From assembly GCA_963815965.1 (NCBI GenBank), contig CAWFIT010000012.1:86920-150919 (forward strand): DNA of 64,000 bases, given 5' to 3'. Made by a program: the position numbers and the translations under genes. This document shows positions 63,952-64,000 of this stretch, in pieces (position 1 is the first letter of the stretch; each line of letters begins with the position of its first letter). This stretch comes from DASVFB01 sp963815965. Its GTDB lineage: Bacteria > Actinomycetota > Thermoleophilia > Gaiellales > Gaiellaceae. The notes under the pieces are model-generated. The model had not been told where the DNA came from. It did not search any database and saw only the letters and a program-made list of their open reading frames with translations.

Positions 63952-64000
63952 GTGTTCCCGCTGAAGTCGAACGGCCGCGGTGCACAGAGTGGCGTCGAAT
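63952..64000 (+). CDS. Possible 5' end of the next gene
   Basis: A GTG at 63952 behind GGAAGGATGAGG opens a frame (VFPLKSNGRGAQSGVE) that runs off the window end. Too short to identify. Confidence 0.3.
   Translation, partial: MFPLKSNGRGAQSGVE

Overview
The window is GC-rich DNA (C or G at most third codon positions) with short Shine-Dalgarno sequences, many GTG starts and dense gene packing. It carries many SARP/BTAD, LuxR and nucleotide-cyclase fusion regulators, FAD-linked oxidases, DUF899 and DUF4242 proteins, a DHA2-type MFS-patatin fusion and secreted proteins of types common in soil actinobacteria. I infer a high-GC actinobacterium, most likely of the Thermoleophilia (Gaiellales/Solirubrobacterales) and perhaps a metagenome-assembled contig. 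No rRNA, complete tRNA, insertion sequence, prophage or CRISPR array is visible.

Layout. 1-4127: a sensor kinase, cyclase and response regulator cluster, an FAD-linked oxidase and a PAP2 membrane protein, all cut by many +1/-1 frameshifts. 4175-8064: a dienelactone-hydrolase-like gene divergent from a winged-helix regulator, a thioredoxin-fold protein, an epoxide hydrolase, and two gene remnants. 8071-13993: redox and envelope genes (peroxiredoxin, DsbA-like protein, metallo-hydrolase, L,D-transpeptidase, two DUF899 proteins and a DUF2182 membrane protein). 14033-24602: two large LuxR regulators, small conserved proteins, a quinone-oxidoreductase-like MDR enzyme and a 3.4-kb secreted GH3 glycosidase gene. 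24614-27872: methyltransferase, SRPBCC, MarR, ArsR-like and MOSC genes.

27879-34843: a SARP-hydrolase-cyclase fusion regulator, a secreted protein, an MFS exporter, and an OsmC, flavin reductase and acyl-CoA-dehydrogenase-like operon. Direct repeats with an 11-bp period lie at matching distances upstream of two of these units. 34861-42345: DUF1801, VOC, AraC, glutaminyl-tRNA synthetase, propionyl-CoA-synthetase-like enzyme, serine hydrolase and membrane proteins. 42516-53935: a BNR/sortilin-type propeller, a HAD acid phosphatase, a cyclase-ATPase-TPR regulator, an intact FAD oxidase, a TolB-like propeller operon and a transmembrane SARP-propeller sensor.

54057-57742: an orphan tRNA 3' half, a formyltransferase, small genes, an SDR-like protein without catalytic residues and an LLM flavin oxidoreductase. 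57864-63889: a cNMP-binding patatin protein followed directly by a 1021-residue MFS-cNMP-patatin fusion, then an ornithine-cyclodeaminase-like gene.

Two themes tie the genes together. One is cyclic-nucleotide signalling: three cyclase domains and two cNMP-binding patatins, although the key residues suggest altered chemistry or ligand binding. The other is redox and xenobiotic metabolism under many one-component regulators. Frameshifts are concentrated in the first 4.3 kb and occur sporadically later (near 15130, 22215, 33128, 34598, 50443 and 53550). Most are probably sequence errors rather than true gene decay.
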